Notes under the pieces: model-generated
Seen by the model: the letters and a program-made list of their open reading frames with translations, nothing else
Databases searched by the model: none
Told to the model about the DNA's origin: nothing
Source: an uncultured Anaeromyxobacter sp.
Lineage (GTDB): Bacteria > Myxococcota > Myxococcia > Myxococcales > Anaeromyxobacteraceae
Reading direction: 5' to 3'
NCBI GenBank assembly: GCA_903855945.1
Contig: CAIOAK010000198.1
Coordinates: 1-34,056 of the forward strand
Length of the DNA: 34,056 nucleotides
Made by a program: the position numbers and the translations under genes
Shown: piece by piece, positions 1 to 9,048 of the stretch
Layout of the letters: each line of letters opens with the position of its first letter
Numbering within the stretch: position 1 is the stretch's first letter

Positions 1-200
1 CGAGAACCCCCCGCGACCTACGGAACCGCCATCCCATCCGCCAGGCGGGACGGGGTGGCCCCGGCGCGGGGCGCATCTGCGCGGGCGCCGCACCGAGCAC
101 GCCCGAAGGGCGCTGTCCGGCGGCGCCATACACTCGAAGTGCACCCACCCCGCGCAGCCGGCGCCCCCCAGCGCCGCGGGTCCCACCCCGGCCCGCCGGC
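1..200. other. Intergenic end of window, no gene recognised
   Basis: This stretch lies downstream of the minus-strand EF-G-like gene and runs to the window edge. It is GC-rich. A short plus-strand open frame from about position 55 has a low-complexity Arg/Pro/Ala product typical of a spurious frame in GC-rich DNA. I see no tRNA-like fold, no clear hairpin followed by a T run, and no repeat. Confidence 0.5.
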
Positions 201-2279
201 CTACTCCTCGACCCCCTTCACCTTCCCCTCCGCGCGCCGCTTCTCGATGATCTTCTGCGCGCTGTACGGCGGGACCGGGTCGTAGTGGGAGGGCTCCATG
301 GTGAAGTAGCCGACCCCCTGGGTGAGGGAGCGCAGGTCGGCGTCGTAGGTCATGGCCTCGGCGTGCGGGCAGAGGGCCCGGATGACCACGCCCCGGGCCG
401 CTGGCTCCATCCCCTGGACCTTGGCCCGGCGGCTGTTCAGGTCGCCCATGACGGCGCCCACGTACTCCTCCGGAACCCGGACGTCGAGCTTCATCACCGG
501 CTCGAGCAGGATGGGGCGCGCCCCTTCCATCGCTTTCTTGAAGCCCATCGAACCGGCGATCTGGAAGGCCATGTCGGAGCTGTCCACGTCGTGGTAGCTG
601 CCGAAGACGAGCTTCGCCTTGAAGTCCACGACGGGGTAGCCGGCGAGCGGGCCCGACCCGATCGCGCCGCGGATCCCCTTCTCCACCGACGGGATGAACT
701 GGCGCGGGATCGCGCCGCCCACGATGGCGTCCTCGAACTCGAAACCGGAGCCGCGCGGCATCGGGTAGAGCTCGACGTGGCAATCGCCGTACTGCCCGTG
801 GCCGCCCGTCTGACGCTTGAACTTGCCCTGCGCCTTGGAGCTGGCGGTGATGGTCTCGAGGTAGGCCGGCGTCGGAACCGCGAGCTGGATCTCCACGGAG
901 TGCTTCCGCTTGAGCCGCTCGACGGTGACCTCGATGTGGGCCTGACCGACCGCCTTCAGCAGGAACTCGCCCGTGTCCGGGTTTCGCTCCAGCTCGAGGG
1001 AGGGGTCCTCCTCGATGAGCTTGTGGATGGCAGCGGCCGCCTTGTCGTCCGCGCCCCCCTTGGCCTGGATGGCATAGGCCACCGGCCGGTTGGGCTGGCG
1101 GAAGTCGGGCAAGGCGATGGGCGCATCCTTGTCGCAGATGGTGTCGCCGGTGCGCGCGTCCTTCAGCTTGAGGAGCACCACCACGTCGCCGGGACCGGCG
1201 CTCGGGATCTCGACCTGCTGCGCGCCGTCGGTGCGGAAGAGTCGGGAGACGCGCTCCTCGGACCGGGTGCGAGGGTTCATCACCGTGGTTTCGGCCTTGA
1301 GCGTCCCGGAGAGGACGCGCAGGTAGTCCACCCGTCCCGCGAAGTGATCGATGGTGGTCCGGAACACCTGGGCGCAGAAGGGCGCGCCGGCCTCCGGGCG
1401 CCGCTCGATGGGCGCGCCGTGCAGGTCGACCCCCTTCACCAGACGCGCCTCGGGGGCCGGCAGCAGCCGGACGACGAGGTCGAGCAGTTCGCGAACGCCG
1501 ATGCCGGGCTTGGCGGCGACGATCGCCACCGGGAGGAACTTCTGCTGCGCCGCCCCGGAGGCGAGACCGCGCTCGATCTCCTCGGCGGTGAGCGCCGTGC
1601 CCTCCAGGTACTTCCCGAGCAGCTCGTCGTCCGACTCGGCGGCAGCCTCGACGAGGACGGTCCGGGCGGCGGCGACCTCGGCCTTCATGTCGTCCGGGAC
1701 GTCGGCCTCGGCGTACTTGCCGAAGGTCCGGTCGTAGAGATGGGCCTTCATCGAGAGCAGATCGACGAGCCCCTTCAGGCCGCCGGCCGCGCCGGCGCCG
1801 ATGGGGATCTGCAGCGGAACCGACTTCACTTTAAGTGAATTCTCCAGGTCCGCCAGCGTGCGCCGGAAGTCGGCCTGGTCGTGATCGAGCCGGCCCACCA
1901 CCGCGAGGGCGGGGCGCCCCGAGTCGGCGAGGACGTCGAAGAGCCGCTCGGCCCGGTTGTGGGCCCCGTCCACCGCCGAGACCACGAGCACGGCCCCGTC
2001 GGATACTTGAAGGGCCCACTCGGCCTCGTTGATGAAGGCCGCGAAGCCCGGGGTGTCGAGTGCGTGGAATATCCTGCCACCCTCCTCGAACGTCTCCGGG
2101 TGGATGGTGAGGGTGAAGTTTCGCTTCTTCTCCTCGGGGTCGGCGTCGAGGCGCGAGGTCGAGCCCTCGGGGCTGGCGCGCTTGGCTTCGGACGCGCGAA
2201 GGAAAGCCTCGACGAGGGCCGTCTTCCCGGCGCCGTCGGCGCCGAGGATGGAGAAAGTCCGTGCGATGCGGGGGGCCAT
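201..2279 (-). CDS. EF-G-like translational GTPase with divergent G motifs
   Basis: The 692-residue product has full EF-G length and layout: an N-terminal GTPase domain with P-loop GADGAGKT (13-20), domain II, domains III-V, and the domain IV tip loop around KRQTGGHGQYG (488-498). It belongs to the EF-G2-like paralogs rather than the housekeeping factor. The G3 motif reads DTPGF (75-79), so the catalytic His of DTPGH is replaced by Phe. The G4 position reads GRLD (129-132) instead of NKxD. Those changes predict slow GTP hydrolysis and weaker or altered guanine recognition; that is inference. The ATG at 2279 is preceded by a GGAG about 7 nt upstream. It sits 94 bp downstream of an acyl-CoA synthetase gene on the same strand and may have its own promoter there. 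Its role is unknown; EF-G2 proteins often cannot replace EF-G in elongation. Confidence 0.88.
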   Translation of the reverse strand: MAPRIARTFSILGADGAGKTALVEAFLRASEAKRASPEGSTSRLDADPEEKKRNFTLTIHPETFEEGGRIFHALDTPGFAAFINEAEWALQVSDGAVLVVSAVDGAHNRAERLFDVLADSGRPALAVVGRLDHDQADFRRTLADLENSLKVKSVPLQIPIGAGAAGGLKGLVDLLSMKAHLYDRTFGKYAEADVPDDMKAEVAAARTVLVEAAAESDDELLGKYLEGTALTAEEIERGLASGAAQQKFLPVAIVAAKPGIGVRELLDLVVRLLPAPEARLVKGVDLHGAPIERRPEAGAPFCAQVFRTTIDHFAGRVDYLRVLSGTLKAETTVMNPRTRSEERVSRLFRTDGAQQVEIPSAGPGDVVVLLKLKDARTGDTICDKDAPIALPDFRQPNRPVAYAIQAKGGADDKAAAAIHKLIEEDPSLELERNPDTGEFLLKAVGQAHIEVTVERLKRKHSVEIQLAVPTPAYLETITASSKAQGKFKRQTGGHGQYGDCHVELYPMPRGSGFEFEDAIVGGAIPRQFIPSVEKGIRGAIGSGPLAGYPVVDFKAKLVFGSYHDVDSSDMAFQIAGSMGFKKAMEGARPILLEPVMKLDVRVPEEYVGAVMGDLNSRRAKVQGMEPAARGVVIRALCPHAEAMTYDADLRSLTQGVGYFTMEPSHYDPVPPYSAQKIIEKRRAEGKVKGVEE

Positions 2280-2373
2280 TTCGTCTCCGGGTGCGCCCGC
2301 GCGATGGCGGGGTTGGAGGGGACGGCGAGGTGTCGATCCATAGCACGGATCGGCCGGGCCCTCGCCGCGGGTT

Positions 2374-4065
2374 TCAGCCCTTCAGCTCGGGAAACTCGTC
2401 CTGCCAGAACTCGAGCGGGCCGCGCTCGTCCCTGGCCCGCCGCTCCTTCTCCAGGGTGCGTAGCTGCACGCGCCGGATCTTCCCGGAGATGGTCTTCGGC
2501 AGGTCGGAGAACTCGATGCGCCGCACCCGTTTGTAGGGGGCGAGGCGGCGCCGGATGAAGCGGAATACGTCGGCGGCCAGCTCCCGGTTGGGCGCGTGGC
2601 CGGGCTTCAGGATGAGGAACGCCTTGGGGACGTCCCCCTTGACGGCGTCGAAGCTGGGGACCACCGCCGCCTCGGCCACCGCCCCGTGCTCGATGAGGGC
2701 GCTCTCCAGCTCGAACGGGCTGATCCGGTAGTCGGAGCTCTTGAACACGTCGTCGGCGCGGCCGACGTAGGTGATGTACCCGTCCGCGTCGCGCATGGCC
2801 ACGTCGCCGGTGTGGTAGTGGCCGTCGCGCATCACGAAGTCGTTCAGGGTCAGGTCGTCCTGGTAGCCCGCCATGAGGCCGGCCGGTCGCGCGGCCAGAT
2901 CGAGCGAGATCTCCCCCTCGTCCGACGAGTTCCCCTCCCCGTCGAGGAGCGCGATCTTGTAACCGGGCATGGGGCGCCCCATCGAGCCGGGCTTGATGAG
3001 CTGGCCGGGGGAGTTGCCCACCTGCGCCGTGGTCTCGGTCTGCCCGTATCCGTCCCGGATGGTGATGCCCCAGGCGCTCCGGACCTTCTCGATGACCTCC
3101 GGGTTGAGCGGCTCGCCGGCCGACAGCGCCTCGCGCAGCCGCACCTTGTGGCGCGTCAGGTCCTCCAGGATGAGCATGCGCCACACCGTGGGCGGGGCGC
3201 ACATCGTGGTGACCTCGTGCGTCTCCAGGACCTCGAGCGTCCGCGCCGGGATGAAGCGGGAGTAGTTGTGGACGAAGACCGTGGCGCCGGCGTTGAAGGG
3301 GGCGAAGAAGCTCGACCAGGCGTGCTTGGCCCATCCCGCCGAGCTGATGTTCATGTGGACGTCCCCCTCCCGGACGCCGATCCAGTACATCGTGGAGAGG
3401 TGGCCCACCGGGTAGCTCCGCTGCGTGTGCAGCACGAGCTTGGGCTTCGCCGTGGTGCCGCTCGTGAAGTAGAGCAGGACCGGATCGTTGATATGGGTCT
3501 CGCCGTGCGGGATGAAGTGGGACGACTCGTCGTAGGCGTCGTGGAAGGCGCTCCAGCCCGGCACCTGGTCTCCCACCACGATGCGGGTGAAGTTCCCCGG
3601 GAGGCCGCGCATCTTCTCGGTTCCATCGGGGTCGGTGATGACGTGCTTCACCTCACCCCGCAGCATGCGGTCCTGGATGTCCTCCGGGGTGAGAAGCGTC
3701 GTGGCGGGGATCACCACCGCCCCGAGCTTCATCGCCGCCAGCATGATCTCCCAGAGATGGGGGGAGTTGGGGAGCATCATGAGGATGCGCTCCCCCCGCT
3801 CCACGCCGTGGCGGCGCAGGTAGACCGCCACCCGGTTCGAGCGCTCCGCTAACTCGTGGTAGCTCAGGCGGACCTCGGCCCCGTACTCCTCGACGATGTG
3901 GAGCGCGGTGCGGGGGTTCCCGTCCGCCAGGACGTCGAACCAGTCGAGCGCCCAGTTGAAACGGTCGAGCGCCGGCCAGCGGAAGCCCTCGTAGGCCGCC
4001 TTCCAGTCCTCGCGGTTCTGGACCATGAAGTCCCGGGCGCGTCGAAAGCTGTCGGTGGGGTTCAT
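2374..4065 (-). CDS. Acyl-CoA synthetase, medium-chain/benzoate-type (AMP-binding)
   Basis: The 563-residue product is an ANL-superfamily enzyme that activates a carboxylic acid with ATP to an acyl-adenylate and then forms the CoA thioester. The ATP-binding loop YFTSGTTAKPK, the adenylate motif GYGQTETT, the hinge-region YHTGD and the C-terminal catalytic Lys context KTISGKIRR are all present. Overall similarity is closest to the medium-chain/benzoate acyl-CoA synthetase group, but the substrate cannot be read from sequence. I chose the ATG at 4065 because a GAGG lies 5 nt upstream; an in-frame start at 4110 would extend into marC. The marC stop (4073) is only 7 bp away, so this is probably the last gene of the lpxB-mannosyltransferase-marC set. 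Confidence 0.85.
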   Translation of the reverse strand: MNPTDSFRRARDFMVQNREDWKAAYEGFRWPALDRFNWALDWFDVLADGNPRTALHIVEEYGAEVRLSYHELAERSNRVAVYLRRHGVERGERILMMLPNSPHLWEIMLAAMKLGAVVIPATTLLTPEDIQDRMLRGEVKHVITDPDGTEKMRGLPGNFTRIVVGDQVPGWSAFHDAYDESSHFIPHGETHINDPVLLYFTSGTTAKPKLVLHTQRSYPVGHLSTMYWIGVREGDVHMNISSAGWAKHAWSSFFAPFNAGATVFVHNYSRFIPARTLEVLETHEVTTMCAPPTVWRMLILEDLTRHKVRLREALSAGEPLNPEVIEKVRSAWGITIRDGYGQTETTAQVGNSPGQLIKPGSMGRPMPGYKIALLDGEGNSSDEGEISLDLAARPAGLMAGYQDDLTLNDFVMRDGHYHTGDVAMRDADGYITYVGRADDVFKSSDYRISPFELESALIEHGAVAEAAVVPSFDAVKGDVPKAFLILKPGHAPNRELAADVFRFIRRRLAPYKRVRRIEFSDLPKTISGKIRRVQLRTLEKERRARDERGPLEFWQDEFPELKG

Positions 4066-4072
4066 TCGTGCC

Positions 4073-4720
4073 TCAGTGGAGAAGGCCGGGGAATGCCTCC
4101 CCGGCTCCATCGATCAGGAACTGCAGGGCGATGGCGGCGAGCAGCATGCCGGCCACGCGTTCGAGGATGTTCATGCCGGTCCGCGAAAGGACCCGCTCCA
4201 CCCGCGCGGCCGCCGCGAGGGTGAGGAAGGTGACGACGGCCACGAGCGCCACCGCCACCAGCACCGAGACCCCGTTCCACCACTGCGGCTGCCTCGCGCG
4301 CCCCATGAGCACGATCACGGTGGCGATCGAGCCCGGGCCGGCGAGCAGCGGCATGGCGAGCGGCACGATCGCCACGTCGTCCTTGGCCTGCCCCGCCTCC
4401 ACCTCGGGGGGCGTGATGCGGGCCGGCGAGGGGGCCGTGCGGATCATGTCGATGGCGATGAGGAGCAGCAGGACCCCCCCGGCCATCTTGAAGGCGGGGA
4501 TGGAGATCCCGAGCAGGCGGAAGAGGAGCGCGCCCAGGAGGCCGAAGGCGGTCAGGATGAGCCAGGTGCCGACGGCCGCGCGGCGCGCCGTGCGGCGACG
4601 CTCCGCCTCCGACTGATCGGAGGTCATGGCGAGGAAGAAGGGGACGGCAGCGAAGGGATCCACCACCACGAAGATGGCGGAGAGGGCGACCAGGCTGTGC
4701 GTCAGGACCTCGCGGAGCAT
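4073..4720 (-). CDS. MarC-family integral membrane protein
   Basis: The 215-residue product has about six hydrophobic segments and the MarC/UPF0056 hallmarks: an N-terminal helix with VDPFAAVPFFLAMT, a central LLLLIAIDMIR helix, and the conserved stretch VPLAMPLLAGPGSIATVI before the second half. It is an inner-membrane protein of uncertain function; the original link of MarC to multiple antibiotic resistance was later questioned. It lies 24 bp downstream of the mannosyltransferase gene and 7 bp upstream of the acyl-CoA synthetase, so it is likely cotranscribed with both. The ATG start has only a weak ribosome-binding site. Confidence 0.85.
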   Translation of the reverse strand: MLREVLTHSLVALSAIFVVVDPFAAVPFFLAMTSDQSEAERRRTARRAAVGTWLILTAFGLLGALLFRLLGISIPAFKMAGGVLLLLIAIDMIRTAPSPARITPPEVEAGQAKDDVAIVPLAMPLLAGPGSIATVIVLMGRARQPQWWNGVSVLVAVALVAVVTFLTLAAAARVERVLSRTGMNILERVAGMLLAAIALQFLIDGAGEAFPGLLH

Positions 4721-4744
4721 CGGTCTTCGGGAACCTGCCCTCGT

Positions 4745-5479
4745 TCAGCGGAAACCGGAGGCCCGAATGGACCACACTTTGCGAAGCGCTTCCAGGACGA
4801 TCCGCTTCGACATCTTCGACTGCCCCACCCGGCGGTCCACGAAGACGATGGGGATCTCCTTCACCCGGAAGCCCTTGCGCAGCGTGCGATAGGTGAGCTC
4901 GATCTGGAAGGCGTAGCCCGAGCACTCCACCGTGGGCAGGTCGATGGCCTCGAGCACCTGCCGCCGGAAGCACTTGAAGCCACCCGTGACGTCCCGCACG
5001 GGGATCCCGAGGATGGTCCGGGCGTAGAGGCTTCCCCCCCGGGAGATGATCTTTCGCAGGACCCCCCAGTTCACGGTGCCGCCACCGGGGATGTTCCGGG
5101 AGCCGAGCACGAGGTCGGCCTCCTGGGATGCCTGGAGCATGGCCGGCAGGTATTTCGGGTCGTGGGAGAAGTCGGCGTCCATCTCCAGGATCCGCTCGTA
5201 CCCGTGGGAGAGCGCCCAGGCGAAGCCCGCCAGGTAGGCCTTCCCGAGCCCCTCCTTCCCCTTCCGGTGCAGCACCTTCACCCGGGGCTCCCGGGCGGCG
5301 ATGGCGTCGGCCAGCTCGCCGGTGCCGTCCGGCGAGTTGTCGTCGATCACGAGGATGTCCACCTCCGGCGTGGCCGCCAGGATGGCCTCGGTGATGGGGC
5401 CGACGTTCTCCTTCTCGTCGTAGGTGGGCAGGCAGACGAGTGCGCTCCGCCGCGGTGCGGCGATCGGGCTCTGGGTCAT
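4745..5479 (-). CDS. Polyprenol-phosphate mannosyltransferase-like GT2 glycosyltransferase
   Basis: The 244-residue product is a family 2 glycosyltransferase of the Dpm1 type, which transfers a sugar from a nucleotide donor to a polyprenyl phosphate at the cytoplasmic face of the inner membrane. Visible signs are the N-terminal LPTYDEKENV, IDDNSPDGTGE, the metal-binding DAD in EMDADFSHDP (101-103), the DVTGGFKCF region and the C-terminal VDRRVGQSKMS. It ends soon after this motif, so it lacks the C-terminal membrane domain of longer members. The ATG start overlaps the lpxB stop by 4 bp (ATGA), which indicates translational coupling. The sugar (mannose, glucose or another) is not determined by sequence alone; a role in envelope polysaccharide, lipid A or protein glycosylation is plausible given lpxB next door. 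Confidence 0.85.
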   Translation of the reverse strand: MTQSPIAAPRRSALVCLPTYDEKENVGPITEAILAATPEVDILVIDDNSPDGTGELADAIAAREPRVKVLHRKGKEGLGKAYLAGFAWALSHGYERILEMDADFSHDPKYLPAMLQASQEADLVLGSRNIPGGGTVNWGVLRKIISRGGSLYARTILGIPVRDVTGGFKCFRRQVLEAIDLPTVECSGYAFQIELTYRTLRKGFRVKEIPIVFVDRRVGQSKMSKRIVLEALRKVWSIRASGFR

Positions 5480-6612
5480 GGGAGGGCTCCTGCGATCTCC
5501 TCGGCGACGCGACGGGCCGCGCCCGGCTCGCCCAGCGATCGGCGCACCTCGTCGAGGGCGTCGAGCTGGGCCCGGCGGGCGCCGGCGTCGGTGAGGAGTC
5601 GCTCGATCTCGGCGGCCATGCGCTCCGGCGTGGCCTCCGCCTGGAGGAGTTCGGGCACCACGGTGCGCCCGGCGAGGAGGTTCACGATGGCGAAGTGCTT
5701 CACTCCGCGTACGAGCATCCGCCCCACCCAGTAGGTGAGCCAGGCGACCCGGTAGACCACCACCATCGGGCGGCTCATGAGCGCGGCCTCGAGCACCACC
5801 GTCCCGCTCTTCACGAGCGCCGCGTCGCTCGCACCGACCACGTCGTCCGCGCGCCCTCGCACGAGCCGGACGTCGAGCCCCGGGTGGAGGGCCAGCTCGG
5901 TGCGGAGCACCGACTCGGCGAGCGTGGGGGCGACGGGAACGACGAACTGGACGTCGGGGTGGAGGGAGCGGATCTGCTCGGCCGCGTCGAGCATGGGCCG
6001 GAGCAGCCGGTGGATCTCGGCGGGCCGGCTCCCGGGTACGAGCGCGACGGTGGTCCGCGCCGCCGGGAGCCCCAGCGCCTCCCGGTAGGAGGCGGCGGAC
6101 GACGGCAGCGCCCGCTCGGCGAAGGGGTGGCCGACGAAGCGCGCCGAGACCCCGGTGCCCGCGTAGAACTGCTCCTCGAAGGGGAGGATGCAGAGCATCC
6201 GGTCCACCACCCGCGCGATCTTGCGCGCGCGGCCGCGCCGCCAGGCCCAGATCATCGGGCTCACGTAGTAGATGACCTTCACGCCCAGTTTCTTCAGATA
6301 CTTGGCGAGCCGGAGGTTGAAGTCCGGACTGTCGACGAGGAGTGCCACCCGGGGGCGGCGCTCCTCGGCTGCCGCCCGCATCCCGATCAGGATCTTGAGG
6401 ATTTTCGGGACCTTGGGGAGCACCTCGGAGAGACCCATCACGTTCAGGTCCTCGGCCGGGTAGAGGGCCTCGAGTCCCGCGGCCCGCAGCCTGGGTCCGC
6501 CCACCCCGAAGGCGCGCACGCCGGGGCGCATCCGCTGGAGCTCCTCGAGGGCCCGAGCAGCGTGAAGATCGGCACTCGCCTCGGCGGCGACGATGAGTAC
6601 CTCTTCCTGCAA
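5476..6612 (-). CDS. lpxB: Lipid-A-disaccharide synthase
   Basis: The 378-residue product joins UDP-2,3-diacylglucosamine to lipid X to make the beta-1,6 lipid A disaccharide at the cytoplasmic side of the inner membrane. Supporting features are the N-terminal VLIVAAEASADLHAA, the LVDSPDFNLRLAK motif, YYVSPMIWAWR, FVGHPF, the nucleotide-sugar motif VPGSRPAEI and KSGTVVLEAAL. Length is normal for the family. The start is a TTG at 6612 with an AAGG about 8 nt upstream; no better start lies near, and this placement gives the usual short N-terminus. The gene is divergent from copA and heads the minus-strand set lpxB-mannosyltransferase-marC-acyl-CoA synthetase. It is not next to lpxA or lpxD, its partners in many Proteobacteria. 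Confidence 0.93.
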   Translation of the reverse strand: MQEEVLIVAAEASADLHAARALEELQRMRPGVRAFGVGGPRLRAAGLEALYPAEDLNVMGLSEVLPKVPKILKILIGMRAAAEERRPRVALLVDSPDFNLRLAKYLKKLGVKVIYYVSPMIWAWRRGRARKIARVVDRMLCILPFEEQFYAGTGVSARFVGHPFAERALPSSAASYREALGLPAARTTVALVPGSRPAEIHRLLRPMLDAAEQIRSLHPDVQFVVPVAPTLAESVLRTELALHPGLDVRLVRGRADDVVGASDAALVKSGTVVLEAALMSRPMVVVYRVAWLTYWVGRMLVRGVKHFAIVNLLAGRTVVPELLQAEATPERMAAEIERLLTDAGARRAQLDALDEVRRSLGEPGAARRVAEEIAGALP

Positions 6613-6632
6613 GCCGCGCCCTTATAGCACGG

Positions 6633-6647
6633 GGGTCGAATCGACCC
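6633..6647. promoter_or_regulatory. 15 bp perfect palindrome between lpxB and copA
   Basis: GGGTCGA and TCGACCC flank a single central A in the 75 bp gap between the divergent lpxB and copA starts. Its position, about 40 bp before the copA ATG, suits an operator for a dimeric regulator. No metal-sensor gene is adjacent and the motif is not one I recognise, so the regulator is unknown. Confidence 0.35.
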
Positions 6648-6687
6648 GGATGCCGCTTCTCCCCGGTCGAGGTATGGAAGGGCACCG

Positions 6688-9027
6688 ATGACGACTCCCC
6701 CTCCGGCACGCGACCCGGTCTGCGGCATGGACGTGAACCCGCTCGCTCCGCGGGGAGGTTCCTTCTCCCACGCGGGGCGGGAGTTCCACTTCTGCAACCC
6801 GAAGTGCCGGGAACGGTTCCGGGCCGATCCGGAGGGCTTCCTCTCCGGGGGGCCCAAGGGAATGGAGCCCCCTCCCCCGCCCCCCGCCGGCGCCGAGGTG
6901 CTCTGGGTCTGCCCCATGTGCCCGGAGGTGAAGGAGAAGGAGCCGGTCCCGTGCCCGGTGTGCGGCATGGCCCTCGAGCCGCTCGTGGTCGGGGGGATGC
7001 CGCTCCTGGAGGAGCGGAACCCCGAGCTCGAGAACATGACCCGGCGCTTCTGGCTCTCCTTCGTGCCGGCGCTCTTCGTCTTCAACCTCTCCATGGCCGA
7101 CATGCTGCCCGGCCACCCGGTGACCCGGCTCTTCGGCGGGCGGCCGCTGGCCTGGCTGCAGCTCGTCGCCTCGACCCCGGTGGTCCTCTGGGGCGGCTGG
7201 CCCTTCTTCGAGCGGGCCTGGCTCTCGCTCCGCACGCGCCGCTTCAACATGTTCACCCTGATCGGACTCGGGACCGGGGCGGCCTGGCTCTTCAGCGCCG
7301 CCGCCACGGTTCTGCCGTCCGCCTGGTTCCCCCCGGCCTTCCGCGGGCACGGCGGAGCGGTGCCCATCTACTTCGAGTCGGCGGCGGTGATCGTGGAGCT
7401 CGTGCTGCTCGGACAGATCCTGGAGCTGCGCGCCCGCAGCCGGGTCTCCGGCGCCATCCGGGCGCTGCTCGGGCTCTCCCCGAGGACTGCACTCCGGGTG
7501 AAAGAAGACGGGACCGACGAGGAGATCCCGCTCGAGGAGGTGACGCCCGGGATGCGGCTCCGGGTCCGTCCCGGCGAGAAGGTCCCGGTGGACGGCTCGG
7601 TGGAGGAAGGGCGCTCCTCGGTCGACGAGTCGATGGTGACCGGCGAACCGATCCCGGTGGAGAAGGGGCCGGGCGAGAAGGTCACGGGCGGCACCGTGAA
7701 CGGCAACGGCGCCTTCGTCCTCCGGGCGGAGCGGGTCGGCAAGGACTCGCTGCTCGCGCAGATCGTCCGGATGGTGAGCGAGGCGCAGCGCAGCCGCGCC
7801 CCGGTGCAGCGGCTCGCCGACGCCGTGGCCGGCTGGTTCGTACCTGCCGTGGTGGCATCGGCCGTGGCGGCCTTCGCGGCCTGGGCGATCTGGGGACCCG
7901 AGCCGCGGCTCGCCTACGCGCTCGTGAACGCGGTGGCGGTGCTCATCATCGCCTGCCCCTGCGCGCTGGGGCTCGCGACCCCCATGGCCATCATGGTCGG
8001 GACGGCCCGCGGCGCGAGCGCCGGCATCCTGGTGCGCAATGCCGAGGCGCTCGAGACCTTCGGCAAGATCGAGGTGCTGCTGCTCGACAAGACCGGGACG
8101 CTCACGGCCGGAAAGCCCGTGCTGGCCCGCGTCGAGGCGGACGGCATCGGCGGGGAGGAACTCGTGCGGCTCGCGGCCGGTCTCGAGCGGGGCAGCGAGC
8201 ACCCGCTCGCGGCGGCCATCCTCGCCGGCGCGCGGGAGCGGGGGCTCACCGCGCCCGCGGCGGTTCGCTTCGGCTACCGTCCGGGGCTCGGCGTGGAGGG
8301 CGAGGTGGAGGGGCGCCCGGTCGCCGTGGGCACGGCCGCCCTGCTCCGGGAGCTGGGCGTCGATCCGGGAAGGCTGGCGGCGCGGGCCGAGGAACTGCGG
8401 CGCGACGGCGGGACCGTGGTCCTCGTGGCCGTGGACGGCCGGACGGCCGGGTTGCTCGAGGTGCGCGACCCGGTGAAACCCGGCGCGGCGAAGGCCGTGG
8501 CGGCGCTCGCAGCCGAGGGGGTCGAGGTGGTGATGGTCACCGGCGACGCCCGGACCACCGCCGAGGCGGTGGCGCGAGAGGTCGGCATCCGTCGGGTCGA
8601 GGCCGAGGTGCTCCCCGCCGAGAAGGGGGCGGTGGTGGCCCGGTACCTCGCGACCGGCCGGCTCGTCGCCATGGCCGGCGACGGGGTGAACGACGCGCCG
8701 GCGCTGGCGGCGGCCAGCGTGGGCATCGCCATGGGCACGGGGACCGACGTGGCGATGGAGACGGCCGGCATCACGCTCGTGAAGGGGGAGATGTCGGGAC
8801 TCCTCCGCGCCCGCCGCCTGTCCCGCGCCACGATGCGGAACATCCGCCAGAACCTCTTCTGGGCCTTCGCCTACAACGTGCTCGGTGTGCCGCTCGCGGC
8901 CGGGGTCCTGTACCCGTTCACCGGGCTCCTGCTCTCCCCGATGATCGCGAGCGCGGCGATGAGCTTCAGCTCGGTGACCGTGATCGCGAACGCGCTGCGG
9001 CTGCGCGGCCTGAAGCTCGACCGCTGA
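6688..9027 (+). CDS. copA: Cu+-type P1B ATPase with N-terminal YHS and metal-binding domains
   Basis: The 779-residue product is a heavy-metal efflux pump of the inner membrane. Instead of an HMA CxxC domain it begins with a YHS domain (about 8-52, Cys at 12, 36 and 40), then a short heavy-metal-binding domain with two Cys pairs (75/78 and 89/92). The transmembrane Cys-Pro-Cys is at 423-425, the phosphorylated Asp at 467 in DKTGT, and the hinge GDGVND at 664-669. The last membrane segments contain AYN and MSFSS, residues typical of Cu(I)/Ag(I) transporters (P1B-1), so copper or silver export is the likely job. A GGAAGGG lies just upstream of the ATG. It is a single gene with no metallochaperone or regulator beside it. 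Confidence 0.92.
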   Translation: MTTPPPARDPVCGMDVNPLAPRGGSFSHAGREFHFCNPKCRERFRADPEGFLSGGPKGMEPPPPPPAGAEVLWVCPMCPEVKEKEPVPCPVCGMALEPLVVGGMPLLEERNPELENMTRRFWLSFVPALFVFNLSMADMLPGHPVTRLFGGRPLAWLQLVASTPVVLWGGWPFFERAWLSLRTRRFNMFTLIGLGTGAAWLFSAAATVLPSAWFPPAFRGHGGAVPIYFESAAVIVELVLLGQILELRARSRVSGAIRALLGLSPRTALRVKEDGTDEEIPLEEVTPGMRLRVRPGEKVPVDGSVEEGRSSVDESMVTGEPIPVEKGPGEKVTGGTVNGNGAFVLRAERVGKDSLLAQIVRMVSEAQRSRAPVQRLADAVAGWFVPAVVASAVAAFAAWAIWGPEPRLAYALVNAVAVLIIACPCALGLATPMAIMVGTARGASAGILVRNAEALETFGKIEVLLLDKTGTLTAGKPVLARVEADGIGGEELVRLAAGLERGSEHPLAAAILAGARERGLTAPAAVRFGYRPGLGVEGEVEGRPVAVGTAALLRELGVDPGRLAARAEELRRDGGTVVLVAVDGRTAGLLEVRDPVKPGAAKAVAALAAEGVEVVMVTGDARTTAEAVAREVGIRRVEAEVLPAEKGAVVARYLATGRLVAMAGDGVNDAPALAAASVGIAMGTGTDVAMETAGITLVKGEMSGLLRARRLSRATMRNIRQNLFWAFAYNVLGVPLAAGVLYPFTGLLLSPMIASAAMSFSSVTVIANALRLRGLKLDR

Positions 9028-9048
9028 CGGCCGGAGCGGCGGGCGCTG

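Noticed and set aside
55-285. 76-codon plus-strand frame at the left edge
   Set aside because: The product is mostly Arg, Pro, Ala and Gly, has no ribosome-binding site and overlaps the EF-G-like gene end.
285-1838. Long plus-strand open frame opposite the EF-G-like gene
   Set aside because: The product is rich in Leu, Gly, Arg, Asp and Val with no motif. It mirrors the coding strand of a clear gene, as expected in DNA with very high GC at third positions.
9028-9048. Terminator between copA and the LOG gene
   Set aside because: The gap is GC-rich with some dyad symmetry, but there is no T run on either strand.
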